Below are positions 1 through 8,737 of a stretch of 64,000 nucleotides of DNA, piece by piece (positions within the stretch are counted from its first letter, which is position 1; every line of letters begins with the position of its first letter). Below the pieces are notes generated by a model that worked only from the letters and a program-made list of their open reading frames with translations, was not told the DNA's origin and ran no database searches. Made by a program: the position numbers and the translations under genes. Source of the stretch: JAABRU01 sp041390465 (lineage in GTDB: Bacteria; Desulfobacterota; Desulfobacteria; Desulfobacterales; Desulfococcaceae); contig JAWKPW010000004.1 of the NCBI GenBank assembly GCA_041390465.1, positions 1 through 64,000 on the forward strand, written 5' to 3'.

Positions 1-59
1 TCAAAAAATTCAGTTTTTTAATCCCTGTTTTATCCTGTAAAAACCAAATTGGTCATGCA

Positions 60-1424
60 CTAAAGAATATACCTGCTCAAATCCTCACTGGATTTGATGG
101 CACTGAGTTTCTTCCGCACATATTCCCTGTCAATCACGATCCGTTTTTCATCCAGATCCGGGGCTTTGTACAGAAAATCCTCCAGCAGGCATTCCATGAT
201 GGTGTGCAGCCTTCTGGCGCCGATATTTTCCGTCATATTGTTGACTTCCTCCGCGTCCGTGGCAATCTGCTCCACTGCACTGTCTTCAAACACCAAATCT
301 ATTCCCTCGGTTCTCAGCAAAGCAGTGTACTGCAGCAGCAGCGCGTTCCGGGGTTCGGTCAGAATGCGGATAAAATCTTTCCGGCTCAGGGAATCGAGTT
401 CCACACGGATGGGAAAACGTCCCTGCAGTTCCGGAATCAGATCCGAGGGCTTGGAAACATGAAACGCGCCCGAAGCAATGAAAAGGATATGATCGGTTTT
501 GACAAAACCGTATTTGGTCGCAACCGTGGTTCCCTCCACCAGAGGCAGCAGATCCCGCTGCACGCCCCCGCGGGACACATCCGGCCCGTGTCCGCTTTCC
601 TTTCCCGCAATCTTGTCAATTTCATCCAGAAAGATAATGCCGGACTGCTCCACCTTTTCAATGGCCAGCGCCACCACCTTGTCCATATCCACCAGATTCT
701 GCGCCTCTTCCTGAACCAGCATCTGTCTGGCCTCAGCGACTTTCATTTTCCGGCGTTTGGTGTTCCGGGGCATGATATTGCTGAACATGTCCTTGAAATT
801 GATGCCCATTTCCTCCATGCCCACATTGGAGAAGATTTCCACAGTGGGCATGGATCGGTCTGTGACTTCCAGATCAATATAGCGCTCATCCAGTTTGCCC
901 CTGCGGAGCATGGAGCGGAGTTTTTCCCTTGTGGAAGAGGGTGTTTCCGGGCCCGGTGTCACGATTTCAACAGAAACCGGCCCGCCATCATGACCAGGCT
1001 GCTCTCCGGATTTGGGCAGCAGCAAATCCAGAATGCGTTCCTCGGCAATCTGCGCTGCCTTGTCCTGAACAGCCTCCTGCTCCCGCGCACGGAGCATATT
1101 GACCGTCATTTCCACCAGATCCCTGATCATGGATTCCACATCCCGGCCCACATACCCCACTTCCGTATATTTGGAAGCCTCCACCTTGTTGAAGGGGGAA
1201 TCGGTCATGCGGGACAGACGCCGCGCAATCTCGGTTTTGCCCACGCCGGTGGGGCCGATAAGGATAATGTTTTTGGGTGCGATCTCCTCTTTGAGATCCG
1301 GATCCACCTGCTGCCTGCGCCAGCGGTTTCGCAGGGCAATGGCCACAGACTTCTTTGCCTTGTCCTGGCCCACAATATATTTGTCAAGTTCCGCCACAAT
1401 TTCAGACGGTTTCATTTCACTCAT
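60..1424 (-). CDS. hslU: HslU, ATPase subunit of the HslUV protease
   Basis: This 454-residue protein is the AAA+ unfoldase of the cytoplasmic HslUV (ClpYQ) protease; it unfolds substrates with ATP and feeds them to HslV. Visible motifs are the Walker A GPTGVGKTE at about residues 57-65, the pore-loop GYVG at 90-93, Walker B IIFLDEIDK near 265, an intermediate domain between roughly 110 and 240, and the C-terminal tail ending SRYIL, which in the family docks into HslV. The length is normal for the family and the start MSEMKPSEIV is the usual one. It begins 2 bases after the hslV stop, so the two are co-transcribed with hslV first. The call is secure. Confidence 0.97.
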   Translation of the reverse strand: MSEMKPSEIVAELDKYIVGQDKAKKSVAIALRNRWRRQQVDPDLKEEIAPKNIILIGPTGVGKTEIARRLSRMTDSPFNKVEASKYTEVGYVGRDVESMIRDLVEMTVNMLRAREQEAVQDKAAQIAEERILDLLLPKSGEQPGHDGGPVSVEIVTPGPETPSSTREKLRSMLRRGKLDERYIDLEVTDRSMPTVEIFSNVGMEEMGINFKDMFSNIMPRNTKRRKMKVAEARQMLVQEEAQNLVDMDKVVALAIEKVEQSGIIFLDEIDKIAGKESGHGPDVSRGGVQRDLLPLVEGTTVATKYGFVKTDHILFIASGAFHVSKPSDLIPELQGRFPIRVELDSLSRKDFIRILTEPRNALLLQYTALLRTEGIDLVFEDSAVEQIATDAEEVNNMTENIGARRLHTIMECLLEDFLYKAPDLDEKRIVIDREYVRKKLSAIKSSEDLSRYIL

Positions 1425-1426
1425 AT

Positions 1427-1966
1427 TTAACCCAGTTCCTCAAAGGTCACAGTGTTGTTGGTATAAATGCAAAGGGATGCCGCGATTTTCATGGCTTCTT
1501 CCGCAATGGCCCGGACATCCATGTCCGTATGTTTCAGCAGAGCTTCAGCAGCAGCCTGGGCTGCCACACCTCCGGAACCGATGGCAATCACGCCCTGATC
1601 AGGCTCAATCACATCCCCGTTGCCGGAAATCAGGTACATGCGGCTTTCATCCGCGGCAATCATCATGGCCTCCAGACGGCGCAGATATTTGTCTGTGCGC
1701 CACTCCCTGGCCAGTTCCACAGCACTCCGGGTCAGATTTCCGTTGTACTGCTCCAGTTTTCCATCCAGCCGCTCGGAAAGATTGAGCGCGTCCGCAGTGG
1801 CTCCGGCAAAACCCACAATGATCCGTTCATGATAGATTCTGCGCACCTTTACGGCTTTGTGCTTCACCACATTCTGTCCCAGAGTAACCTGTCCGTCCCC
1901 TGCCACGCAGAGCCTGTTGTTTTTCCGTACCGCCAGTATGGTGGTTCCGTGAAATGTTTCTTCCAT
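1427..1966 (-). CDS. hslV: HslV, peptidase subunit of the HslUV protease
   Basis: This is the 179-residue threonine peptidase that forms the proteolytic double ring of HslUV. I chose the start MEETFHGTTILAV, although the frame stays open a further 28 codons upstream, because family members have a short propeptide before the catalytic Thr-Thr pair. Here the nucleophile would be Thr8 after removal of seven residues. The fold signature GDGQVTLGQ and the glycine-rich segment IAIGSGGVAAQAAA are present. A purine-rich AAAGAAAG lies just upstream of the start. It precedes hslU in the same operon. Confidence 0.96.
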   Translation of the reverse strand: MEETFHGTTILAVRKNNRLCVAGDGQVTLGQNVVKHKAVKVRRIYHERIIVGFAGATADALNLSERLDGKLEQYNGNLTRSAVELAREWRTDKYLRRLEAMMIAADESRMYLISGNGDVIEPDQGVIAIGSGGVAAQAAAEALLKHTDMDVRAIAEEAMKIAASLCIYTNNTVTFEELG

Positions 1967-2297
1967 TTGCTTTCTTTTTCCGTGAATTGTGTAGATGTTT
2001 TCTGATTCCGATGCCATTGTATGAAAGAGGGGAAGCCCTGAACAGAACATTTGGAATTTTCAGCAGAGTGACGGAGGTTCCCGGAGTGCGGAAATTGTAT
2101 TTTTGCGTGGTTATGCCAGCCAGTCTGTTCCGGAAAATACAGTTTCTGAACTCCTCCGGAAAGTTCTGATCTGCTGATTCTGCAATGAGTTGCCAAAAAC
2201 GGCCAGACATTCCGGCCGGCACTTCGGAATCTGCTTAACGCAATGGCAGAGGTTTTCTGATTCTTCCCGGATTGCTGCTTCGCATTTTCCGGTTTTC
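1967..2297. other. Intergenic stretch upstream of hslV
   Basis: I see no gene of note in this roughly 330-base stretch. It lies between hslV and the 3' end of the HAD gene on the same strand and must hold the hslVU promoter if the two are not co-transcribed. I could not identify a convincing heat-shock-type promoter by eye. Confidence 0.4.
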
Positions 2298-2868
2298 TCA
2301 GAACGCGATCAGATTTTCAAGTTCCTGCCAGGTTCCCACCTCTGTGAAAGGATGCGCCTCCCGGTTCCAGGGCTGGCGAAACACAAGCGGTGTAATCCCC
2401 TCTTCTTTGAGGAGAAAACAGGTTTCCAGCCGGTCTTCCACAAAATGGGACACGCCCTTTTCCCGCAGAACTTCGGTTTTGGCCTCAAAGGAACCGGTGG
2501 CCACAATGTCTATGCGGCCGGGTTCTATGGGGAGCAGATTTTGCATCCACTGGCTGATGGGGCCAAGGATTGGGGCGTGCGGTGACAAAACGCACCGGAG
2601 CATGGTCTTTTCCCAGCCGGGTCAGGACACGCCTGGCCCCGGCAATGGGTCTGAGTTCCGCATCCCTGCTTCCGTCCAGCAGTTTGGCAATAACATCTGC
2701 AATAATGTCCGGATGAATATCCAGGCATTCCTCCAGCATGTAACGGGTAATATGCTCATAGCGCACGTCATGGATCCCATGATCTTCACGGGCAATATCC
2801 AGAAAAAGCCGCATGGTATCCGCGACCACGCCGTCAATATCAAATGCAAGAGATGCAGGATTGATCAT
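2298..2868 (-). pseudogene. HAD-family phosphatase, one frameshift
   Basis: The protein looks like a small haloacid dehalogenase-type phosphatase of about 190 residues, resembling the 5'-nucleotidase/NIF-type HADs. The first frame begins MINPASLAFDIDGVVADT and contains the catalytic DxD (Asp10, Asp12) and the second motif FVTARP. The second frame carries the C-terminal half with KxEVLREKG and VEDRLETC, the usual lysine and acidic motifs. The two frames meet near base 2575, just after the FVTARP motif, so a single-base indel splits an otherwise complete gene. Because every catalytic motif is kept, a sequence error is as likely as a real mutation. The substrate cannot be predicted. Confidence 0.75.
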
Positions 2869-2939
2869 TGTCTTGTGTCAGAAGGCTGCCCCTCTGATCC
2901 TTTTTTCTGTTCCGTGTCTCAAATCTCAGGGTTCAAACC

Positions 2940-3263
2940 TCAGGCCAGTCTCCGGGTTTTTTTCTTGAGGCGGATAATCCGTTCCCGCCAGATGCCCGCC
3001 ATTTTCTGATCACCGGCTTCCAGAACTTCCGTCAGTTTTCCCTTGAATTCCCTGATTCTTTTTTTCAGATCCCGGATATTGGAACTGGATTTTTTCACCG
3101 GTTCCGCGATGCCGCGATCCTTGCGGATGATGGTAAGCAGTTCATCCTTGTTCATGCCGGATGCTCCGACAATGCCCTCAATTCCCTTTGCAATTTCTCT
3201 GAGTTCCTTGATGGTCATTTTTTCCAGGGGTTTCTCTTTTTCCTCTTTTTTCTTGCTGCCCAT
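2940..3263 (-). CDS. Rho N-terminal (SAP-like) domain small protein
   Basis: This is a 107-residue, very basic protein. Residues about 15-50 (MTIKELREIAKGIEGIVGAS and the following helix) resemble the Rho N-terminal domain, a SAP-like helix-extended-loop-helix that binds nucleic acid. The rest is a lysine/arginine-rich helical tail, with no Rho RNA-binding or ATPase domain, so it is not termination factor Rho. An AAGGAG ribosome-binding site lies 12 bases before the ATG. Free-standing Rho-N proteins of this size occur in Desulfobacterota and their role is not known. It runs in the same direction as the HAD gene, about 70 bases upstream of it. Confidence 0.7.
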   Translation of the reverse strand: MGSKKKEEKEKPLEKMTIKELREIAKGIEGIVGASGMNKDELLTIIRKDRGIAEPVKKSSSNIRDLKKRIREFKGKLTEVLEAGDQKMAGIWRERIIRLKKKTRRLA

Positions 3264-3740
3264 GCGCCTTGCTTCTCCTTTCAGTAAGTATAATAACGCT
3301 CATAAATATCATCAAAAAAACAGATGCAGATTTGCGAAAGGCAGATTCCTGCGCCCTGCGGCTTTGAATCCGCTTTCTGAAAATCTGCTGCTTTCTTCTG
3401 CCAAATTCCAAAAAATTCCCCTTTGCCAAGCGAAATCCTGATCCCTTCCGGCATGTTGTCCCGGAATCAGGGGAATCATGGAATACAATGCCAAAATATT
3501 AACTAATAATTTTTTTTTTCTTCTGTGTCAATAGACAAGCATAAAAAACATTCATCCCGAAGCCTGGCCCGATCTGAAAAATGTATCCTTTTCACAGAAA
3601 ATTCTCATAAAATAACATTCCCCTTTCCCATCCTCATATTTTTCTTGCATTCTTTTCAGCACTGTCATAAAAACAGCACAAATCTGATTTTTTCAAAAGA
3701 AAGGAACCGGGGCTCACATAACAACCCTGCCATTTTTTCA
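3264..3740. other. AT-rich divergent intergenic region
   Basis: This region separates the minus-strand Rho-N gene from the plus-strand sensor kinase and should hold both promoters. It is AT-rich with poly-T and poly-A runs around 3505-3516. I see no coding sequence and no named regulatory site. The kinase frame stays open to 3525, but those 72 residues look random and AT-rich. Confidence 0.4.
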
Positions 3741-5708
3741 ATGAAACCATCCCATCCAAAAATTTTCTTTTCCACCCGATCCAAACTCATTGTCAGTTTT
3801 CTCAGTGTGTCTCTGCTGGTGGGAATCGTGTCTCTGCTGGTGGGCGCGCAGATGCTCTATCAGTCTGTTCTGCATGAAACCAACAACCGGGTGCGCCAGG
3901 ATCTGAATGTGGCCGGCGTCATTTATGATGACCGGGTGAATGAAATCCTGCTTTCTCTGGAAATGGCCGGAATTTCATCCGATGTCCGCCTTGCCATCCG
4001 GGAGGGAAACAGAGATTTTCTCCTGTCCCTTCTGACACAGACAGCCGGGGCGGCAAAACTTGATTTTGCAGGGATTGTGCTGCCGGAAAACCGGATTCTG
4101 TGCCGTCTGGGACAATGCGCGGAAACAGGGCGGAGCCTGGCTGGCACAAATCCTGTGGCAGAACTTGCCCTGCACCGGAAGGAGGCTGTGGCCGGAACCG
4201 TGGTGCTGGCCAGAGAGATTCTCCACGCGGAAAATCCTGAACTCGCGAGCAGAGCAGCCATCCGTCCCCTTGTTTCCCCCTCTGCGGAAACATCGCCGCA
4301 GGAAGAAACCGCGGGGCTTGCCATTGCCGCAGCCGTGCCCCTGATGGCCGATGGCATTCCCGCAGGAGCAATCTACGGAGGCATACTGCTCAGCCGGGAT
4401 GAGAGCATTGTGGACAAGATCGGGGATACCGTGTTCAAAAATGAGGTGTACAAAGGCCGCAATCTGGGAACTGCAACAATTTTCTTCAAAAATCTCAGAA
4501 TATCCACCAATGTGCTGAAAGAAGACGGGCACAGGGCAGTGGGAACCTATGCCTCCGATGAGGTTTCCCGGCGGGTTCTTTCAGAAGGGAAAAAATGGAC
4601 GGACCGGGCCTTTGTGGTCAATGACTGGTATATCACGGCCTATGAACCCATTGCGGATATTTTTGGACAGAATGTGGGAATGCTCTATGTGGGCGTGCTG
4701 GAGGCCACCTATTCCGATGTCCGGCTCCGGGCCCTTCTGGTCTTTACCGGCATCACCGCGGCCGGTGTGCTTCTGTCTGTTTTTCTGGGCTGGTTTCTGG
4801 CCTCCCGGATTATGCAGCCGGTCAACCGGCTGATCAGTGCCAGCATAGAAATCTCAAAAGGAAATTTTTCCCCGGATGTCGGCCCCATTTCCAAAAGCGA
4901 CATGGGACTGCTGCAGAACAGATTCCTGAACATGGCAGAGGCATTGAAAGAACGGGAGCAGCGCCATATGGAGGAGAGTGAGAAGTGCCTGATTCAGTCG
5001 GAAAAACAGGCCAGTGTGGGCAAACTGGCAGCAGGGGTGGCTCACGAAATCAACAATCCCCTGACTGCTGTGCTGACCTTTACCCATCTGATTCTGCGGC
5101 GCAAAGACCTGCCGGAGGAAGTGCGCACAGATATGGAAACCATTGCGGTGCAGACCGAACGGGTTCGCGGGATTGTAAAGGGACTGCTTGATTTTTCCCG
5201 TCAGACCCGGCTGGACCCGGAACCGGTCAATCTGAACCGGCTTTTGGAAGACTGCGTGAATCTGCTGGAAAATCAGGCTTTGATTCGCGGGGTGAATCTT
5301 CATTTTGACCGGGAGGAGGAACTGCCGCTTCTCACGCTGGATCGAAATCAGTTTCAGAGTGTGATTGTGAACATGCTCATCAATGCGCTGGATGCCACGG
5401 AACCGGGCGGGAGCATTGCACTTACGGCAAAACGCTCTCCCCATCTGGAGCGGGATGGGGTTGAAATCAGCATTGAGGATACAGGCTCCGGCATTCTTCC
5501 GGAACATCTGGACAGGCTTTTTGATCCCTTTTTCACCACCAAGGAAGTTGGCAAGGGCACAGGGCTGGGACTGTCCGTATCAACCGGCATTGTTGCCCGG
5601 CACAGCGGTCATATCAGTGTAAAAAGCAAACCGGGGGAAGGCAGTGTGTTTCACATCTGGCTGCCGCTTGCAAACGGAAACACAGAACCGGGGGAACAGA
5701 AAGCATGA
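3741..5708 (+). CDS. Membrane sensor histidine kinase (extracytoplasmic sensor-HAMP-HisKA-HATPase)
   Basis: This is a 655-residue two-component sensor kinase. I start it at MKPSHPKIFF because the first membrane helix (LIVSFLSVSLLVGIV) follows directly. A roughly 290-residue extracytoplasmic sensor region resembling a single-Cache fold follows, then a second helix (VFTGITAAGVLLSVFLGWF) and a HAMP linker (SRIMQPVNRLISAS). The dimerisation domain has the H-box AAGVAHEINNPL. The ATPase domain has N-box NMLINALDAT, G1 DTGSGI and G2 GKGTGLGLSV. The sequence is of the NtrB/AtoS-like HisKA class. It overlaps the next gene by ATGA, so the downstream response regulator is its probable partner. The ligand is unknown. 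Confidence 0.9.
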   Translation: MKPSHPKIFFSTRSKLIVSFLSVSLLVGIVSLLVGAQMLYQSVLHETNNRVRQDLNVAGVIYDDRVNEILLSLEMAGISSDVRLAIREGNRDFLLSLLTQTAGAAKLDFAGIVLPENRILCRLGQCAETGRSLAGTNPVAELALHRKEAVAGTVVLAREILHAENPELASRAAIRPLVSPSAETSPQEETAGLAIAAAVPLMADGIPAGAIYGGILLSRDESIVDKIGDTVFKNEVYKGRNLGTATIFFKNLRISTNVLKEDGHRAVGTYASDEVSRRVLSEGKKWTDRAFVVNDWYITAYEPIADIFGQNVGMLYVGVLEATYSDVRLRALLVFTGITAAGVLLSVFLGWFLASRIMQPVNRLISASIEISKGNFSPDVGPISKSDMGLLQNRFLNMAEALKEREQRHMEESEKCLIQSEKQASVGKLAAGVAHEINNPLTAVLTFTHLILRRKDLPEEVRTDMETIAVQTERVRGIVKGLLDFSRQTRLDPEPVNLNRLLEDCVNLLENQALIRGVNLHFDREEELPLLTLDRNQFQSVIVNMLINALDATEPGGSIALTAKRSPHLERDGVEISIEDTGSGILPEHLDRLFDPFFTTKEVGKGTGLGLSVSTGIVARHSGHISVKSKPGEGSVFHIWLPLANGNTEPGEQKA

Positions 5709-6091
5709 AAATACTCATTGTGGATGATGAACCCATTGTCATTGAAAGCTGCCGGAGAATCCTGGAGGCAGAGGGAATCAGCGTGCGCCGGGCCGGAAAT
5801 GCCCTGCAGGCAAAGGAAATTCTGCACCAGGGAGAGTCCTTTGATCTGATACTGACAGATATAAAAATGCCGGGTCAGGACGGTTTTCAGCTCATTTCCC
5901 AAATCCGAAATGCCCGGCCCGGCATTCCGATTCTGATGATGACCGGCTATCTGACCCCGGAAACCATTGCAAAAGGCAGATCCGGAGGAGCAGAAGGCTT
6001 TATTGCCAAGCCCTTCACCCCGGAGGAACTGCTCCGGGCAGTGGAAAACACCCTGTCCGGCAATCCGGGACTCACAGGCAAAAAAGAGTGA
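5705..6091 (+). CDS. Single-domain response regulator
   Basis: This 128-residue protein is a stand-alone receiver domain. The acidic pair is Asp7-Asp8, the phosphorylatable aspartate is Asp52 in LILTDIKMPG, and the conserved lysine is in FIAKPF near residue 104. There is no output domain. The start overlaps the stop of the sensor kinase by four bases (ATGA), so the two are translationally coupled and very probably form a cognate pair. Without an output domain it would act through protein contact or as a phosphorelay intermediate. Confidence 0.92.
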   Translation: MKILIVDDEPIVIESCRRILEAEGISVRRAGNALQAKEILHQGESFDLILTDIKMPGQDGFQLISQIRNARPGIPILMMTGYLTPETIAKGRSGGAEGFIAKPFTPEELLRAVENTLSGNPGLTGKKE

Positions 6092-6136
6092 CAGAAGATG
6101 TTTTTGAAAAATTGGGAAAAGACACACCCACGCTCC

Positions 6137-6257
6137 CATTGCCGTCAGTTTGCGAGCGGAGGAGTTTCAGACTGAAAGTTTGAGATATTGAAATAATTCA
6201 GAAAAATTGCCAAACTTTCCGTTTGGCACTCCCGGATATCCTTACCTGACGGCAATG
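6137..6257. repeat. 121-bp element bounded by 12-bp inverted repeats
   Basis: CATTGCCGTCAG at 6137-6148 is an exact inverted match to CTGACGGCAATG at 6246-6257. Inside lies a hairpin with a 7-bp stem, GCCAAAC at 6209-6215 and GTTTGGC at 6221-6227. The core CAAACTTTCCGTTTG appears in reverse complement in the direct repeats near 18.2 kb, so this is probably one member of a dispersed non-coding repeat family. Confidence 0.6.
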
Positions 6258-6320
6258 ATCCTGCCCCCTCTCAAGAGGAGATTTTAAAAACTGCATCAAA
6301 TCAATGCTGTTTCGGCATAA

Positions 6321-6450
6321 TACCAATTCTCTGCTGAAACCATACGTTTCGGAAGGCAAAGCCGGTTCTCCGCAGATTCTGCACCGTGCTGTCCGTTTTT
6401 TGTGTCCTTTGCGGCCAAAAAAAGCATGGTTTCAAAGGAGAATCGGCATA
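6321..6450. mobile_element. MITE-like element, 130 bp
   Basis: The element starts TACCAATTCTCTGCTGAAAC and ends with TTTCAAAGGAGAATCGGCAT, so its ends are imperfect inverted repeats. It contains no gene. Most of its length is closely similar to the element at 52544-52831, which shows that it is dispersed. The ends (TACCRATTCTC) resemble the inverted repeats of the IS630-family element 30 bases downstream, which may be what mobilises it. Confidence 0.65.
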
Positions 6451-6568
6451 ACATGTTAAAACAGAAAGTTATTTTCAAATTATACCGATTCTCTATTGTA
6501 ATGATCCGATTGATGTGTTATACGGGTGACAATTTTTCAGACAGGAATTTTTTTTAAAGGAGGGCTTT

Positions 6569-7081
6569 TTGGAAATGCCGAAAAAAAATTGGACAGTATT
6601 GGAAAGTGAGGAAGAACTTATTGATATGATTAAAAATGAGAAGCGGGGACGTTTCCGGGATCGTCTTCGTCTGCTGTGGCTTCTGAAAAGCGGGAAAGCG
6701 GAGACCATTGAGCATGCCGCAGAACTTTGCAGTGTCTCCCGTCATACAGCGGGGAGGTGGTTCCGCCGTTACGAAACATTTGGAATAACTGAACTTATGA
6801 ATCTGAAAACAGTGCCGGGGCGGAGTCGCTCCGTTCCTGCTGAAGTGGCGGAATGTCTGAAAGAACGTCTTTCCGAACCGGAAGGATTCGGATCGTATGA
6901 TGAAATACGAATATGGATAAAAGAAAATCATGATCTTGATATACCTTATAAAACTGTGCATAAAACAGTCAAATATTATCTTGGGGCAGGACCCAAAACG
7001 CCGCGTCCTTCGCATATAAAAAAAACGAAGATGAAGTGCGGGAATTCAAAGAATCTTTTTCTGACAAAATATCTGAAATAA
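6569..7081 (+). CDS. IS630-family transposase, first frame (helix-turn-helix part)
   Basis: This 170-residue frame encodes the N-terminal DNA-binding half of an IS630 transposase, with helix-turn-helix segments such as AAELCSVSRHTAGRWFRRYE and a second region around KENHDLDIPYKTVHKTVKYY. A strong AAAGGAGG ribosome-binding site is just upstream. Near the end lies a run of eight A bases (7018-7025). The zero frame reads A-AAA-AAA, a classical -1 slippery heptamer, and slipping there joins this frame to the DDE frame. The zero-frame product alone would lack the catalytic domain. Confidence 0.85.
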   Translation: MEMPKKNWTVLESEEELIDMIKNEKRGRFRDRLRLLWLLKSGKAETIEHAAELCSVSRHTAGRWFRRYETFGITELMNLKTVPGRSRSVPAEVAECLKERLSEPEGFGSYDEIRIWIKENHDLDIPYKTVHKTVKYYLGAGPKTPRPSHIKKTKMKCGNSKNLFLTKYLK

Positions 7082-7623
7082 CTTATAAAAATGATATGAA
7101 AGTCAAAATTTTTTCATATGATGAAACAAGGTTCGGACTCATAACTTCACTCGGAAAAAGAATCACCCTTCGCGGAGTCAGACCGGTCGGACTGATACAG
7201 AGAACATTTGAAAATTATTACATTTACGGAGCTGCGAATGTATCAGACGGAGAAAATTTTTTTCTTGAATTTTCAAATATGAACACAGACTGTTTCCAAT
7301 GTTTTATTGATAAATTTTCAGATTGTTTTCAGGACAGTGTCAATATAATGCTGATTGACAATGCGGGAATTCACAAAGCGAAAAGACTGATCATTCCCGA
7401 AAACATCCGTCTGCTGTTTCTGCCGGCGTACAGTCCGGAACTGAATCCTATTGAGAGGTTTTGGCAATATATAAAGGAATATACAAAAGGAAAAATTTTT
7501 TCCGGCCTCCCGGAAATGAAAGATTATGTGGCAGACATTCTGAAAAAATGTTCCAACAAAATGACAGCATCTCTTACCGGTTTTTCCTATATTTTGGATG
7601 CAATTAATGGATCATTACAATAG
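7036..7623 (+). CDS. IS630-family transposase, second frame (DDE catalytic part)
   Basis: This frame carries the DDE domain. The first catalytic aspartate is probably in IFSYDETRFGL, the second in IMLIDNAGIHKA, and the third acidic residue in the hallmark NPIERFWQYIK. It lies in the -1 frame relative to the first open frame and overlaps it by 46 bases. Read back from the A8 run it continues as KKNEDEVREFKESF. It is therefore probably made as a fusion by -1 frameshifting rather than from its own ATG, for which I see no good ribosome-binding site. Confidence 0.85.
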   Translation: MREFKESFSDKISEITYKNDMKVKIFSYDETRFGLITSLGKRITLRGVRPVGLIQRTFENYYIYGAANVSDGENFFLEFSNMNTDCFQCFIDKFSDCFQDSVNIMLIDNAGIHKAKRLIIPENIRLLFLPAYSPELNPIERFWQYIKEYTKGKIFSGLPEMKDYVADILKKCSNKMTASLTGFSYILDAINGSLQ

Positions 7624-7637
7624 AGAATCGGTATAAC

Positions 7638-8441
7638 AGATCGCCTCTGCGTTTTTTGCCGGGGTTGCAAGGCCAATTCTCCCTGGGTCACGCTTTTTGT
7701 TCTGGGAATGCTGGCCGGAGCCTATATCGGATTCGGCGGACTGTTTTCTGCATCCGTGACCTTTGATCTTGCCCCCAAAGCAGGCGTCGGCGCCACAAAG
7801 CTCATCGCCGGAGCCTCCTTCAGCCTGGGACTGATGCTGGTGATCATCGCGGGTGCGGAACTGTTTACCGGCAACAATCTGATGATTTCCAGTGTCATGA
7901 TCGGGGAAATCACATGGAAAAAAATGCTGGCCAAGTGGGGTGTGGTGTATCTGGCAAATTTCGCAGGTTCCATTCTCATGGCCCTGCTGTTTTATTTTTC
8001 AGGTCTGTGGAAAACCGGGGCAGGTGCTTTGGGAGAGGCGGCTGTGAAAGTTGCCTATGCCAAAGTTCATCTGAGTTATACGGAATCCTTTGTCCGGGCC
8101 GTGGGCTGCAACTGGCTGGTCTGCCTGGCCGTGTGGATGGCTCTGGCCTCCCGTCAGGTCATTGGAAAAATCTTTGCCATCTTTTTCCCCATTATGGGAT
8201 TTGTTGCCATTGGCTTTGAGCACTGCGTAACAGTTTCGCCTTATTTATTATTCCCAATGGAATCTTCCTGAGCCAGTGGGCAGGCATTGCACCGGCCGGT
8301 CTGGATCTGAGCACATTGACATGGACTGCTTTTCTCATTGGCAATCTGCTTCCTGTCACCATCGGCAATATTGTGGGCGGAGCCTGTTTTGTGGGGCTGG
8401 GTTACTGGGGCGCATACCTCAGACCGTCCAAGGCTGCGTAA
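7638..8441 (+). pseudogene. Formate/nitrite transporter (FNT family), 5' end lost to the IS630 element
   Basis: The sequence encodes a FocA/NirC-type pentameric channel for formate or nitrite. Recognisable helices are FVLGMLAGAYIGFGGLF, KLIAGASFSLGLMLVIIAGA followed by the family motif ELFTGNN, and near the end GNLLPVTIGNIVGGACFVG. The right border of the IS630 element is directly upstream, so the start and first helix residues are gone. Two further indels break the frame: one near 7668, where the ASAFFAGVA segment shifts, and one near 8230. The frames rejoin to give an otherwise full-length C-terminus ending RPSKAA. The IS disruption is clearly real; the two indels may be sequence errors. 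Confidence 0.8.
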
Positions 8442-8522
8442 GAAGCTGTTTTAAAAATCCCGTGTTCCGGATTTTCCCGAGGAGTGCAAAACTCAGTCGA
8501 TTTCCGGAAAAAAACATACCTC

Positions 8523-8555
8523 AGATTTGACAGCTTTCCAAAAGTTGTCAAATCT
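8523..8555. repeat. Dispersed palindrome, copy 1
   Basis: This imperfect palindrome has arms AGATTTGACAGCTT (8523-8536) and AAGTTGTCAAATCT (8542-8555). Two more copies lie at 10729-10760 and 10862-10891. All three sit in non-coding DNA around the damaged ABC transporter genes. It would form a hairpin in RNA, but there is no U-run after it. Confidence 0.6.
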
Positions 8556-8737
8556 TTCATGTGACTGAACAGGGACTGATCATTTCCAGAAATGACCTTA
8601 AACCCCCGAAGCGGGAGGTCTTTTGCAGTTCTGTTTTGCGAAAAACCTGCCTCCGGCCTTAATTTTCGCACTCCTTTTTTCCCGGAGCCGCGGGACTGAA
8701 CCGGAAAGAATCCGGGAATCAGAACCCTCGGGTATTT

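Larger units (their letters stand above)
6481..7635 (+). mobile_element. IS630-family insertion sequence with 27-bp terminal inverted repeats
   Basis: The left end 6481-6507 (TATACCGATTCTCTATTG then TAATGATCC) is an exact inverted match to the right end 7609-7635. TA is present at both outer borders, as expected for IS630/Tc1-mariner-type target duplication. Two overlapping frames encode the transposase. The element sits at the 5' edge of a formate/nitrite transporter gene, which is missing its first codons. All parts appear intact, so the element may be active. Confidence 0.9.

Noticed and set aside
204..1430. 408-codon plus-strand frame across hslU
   Set aside because: It is the complement of hslU, which has all the motifs of its family.
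2925..2945. GGGTTCAAACCT considered as a tRNA T-arm
   Set aside because: No acceptor, D or anticodon arms can be built around it.
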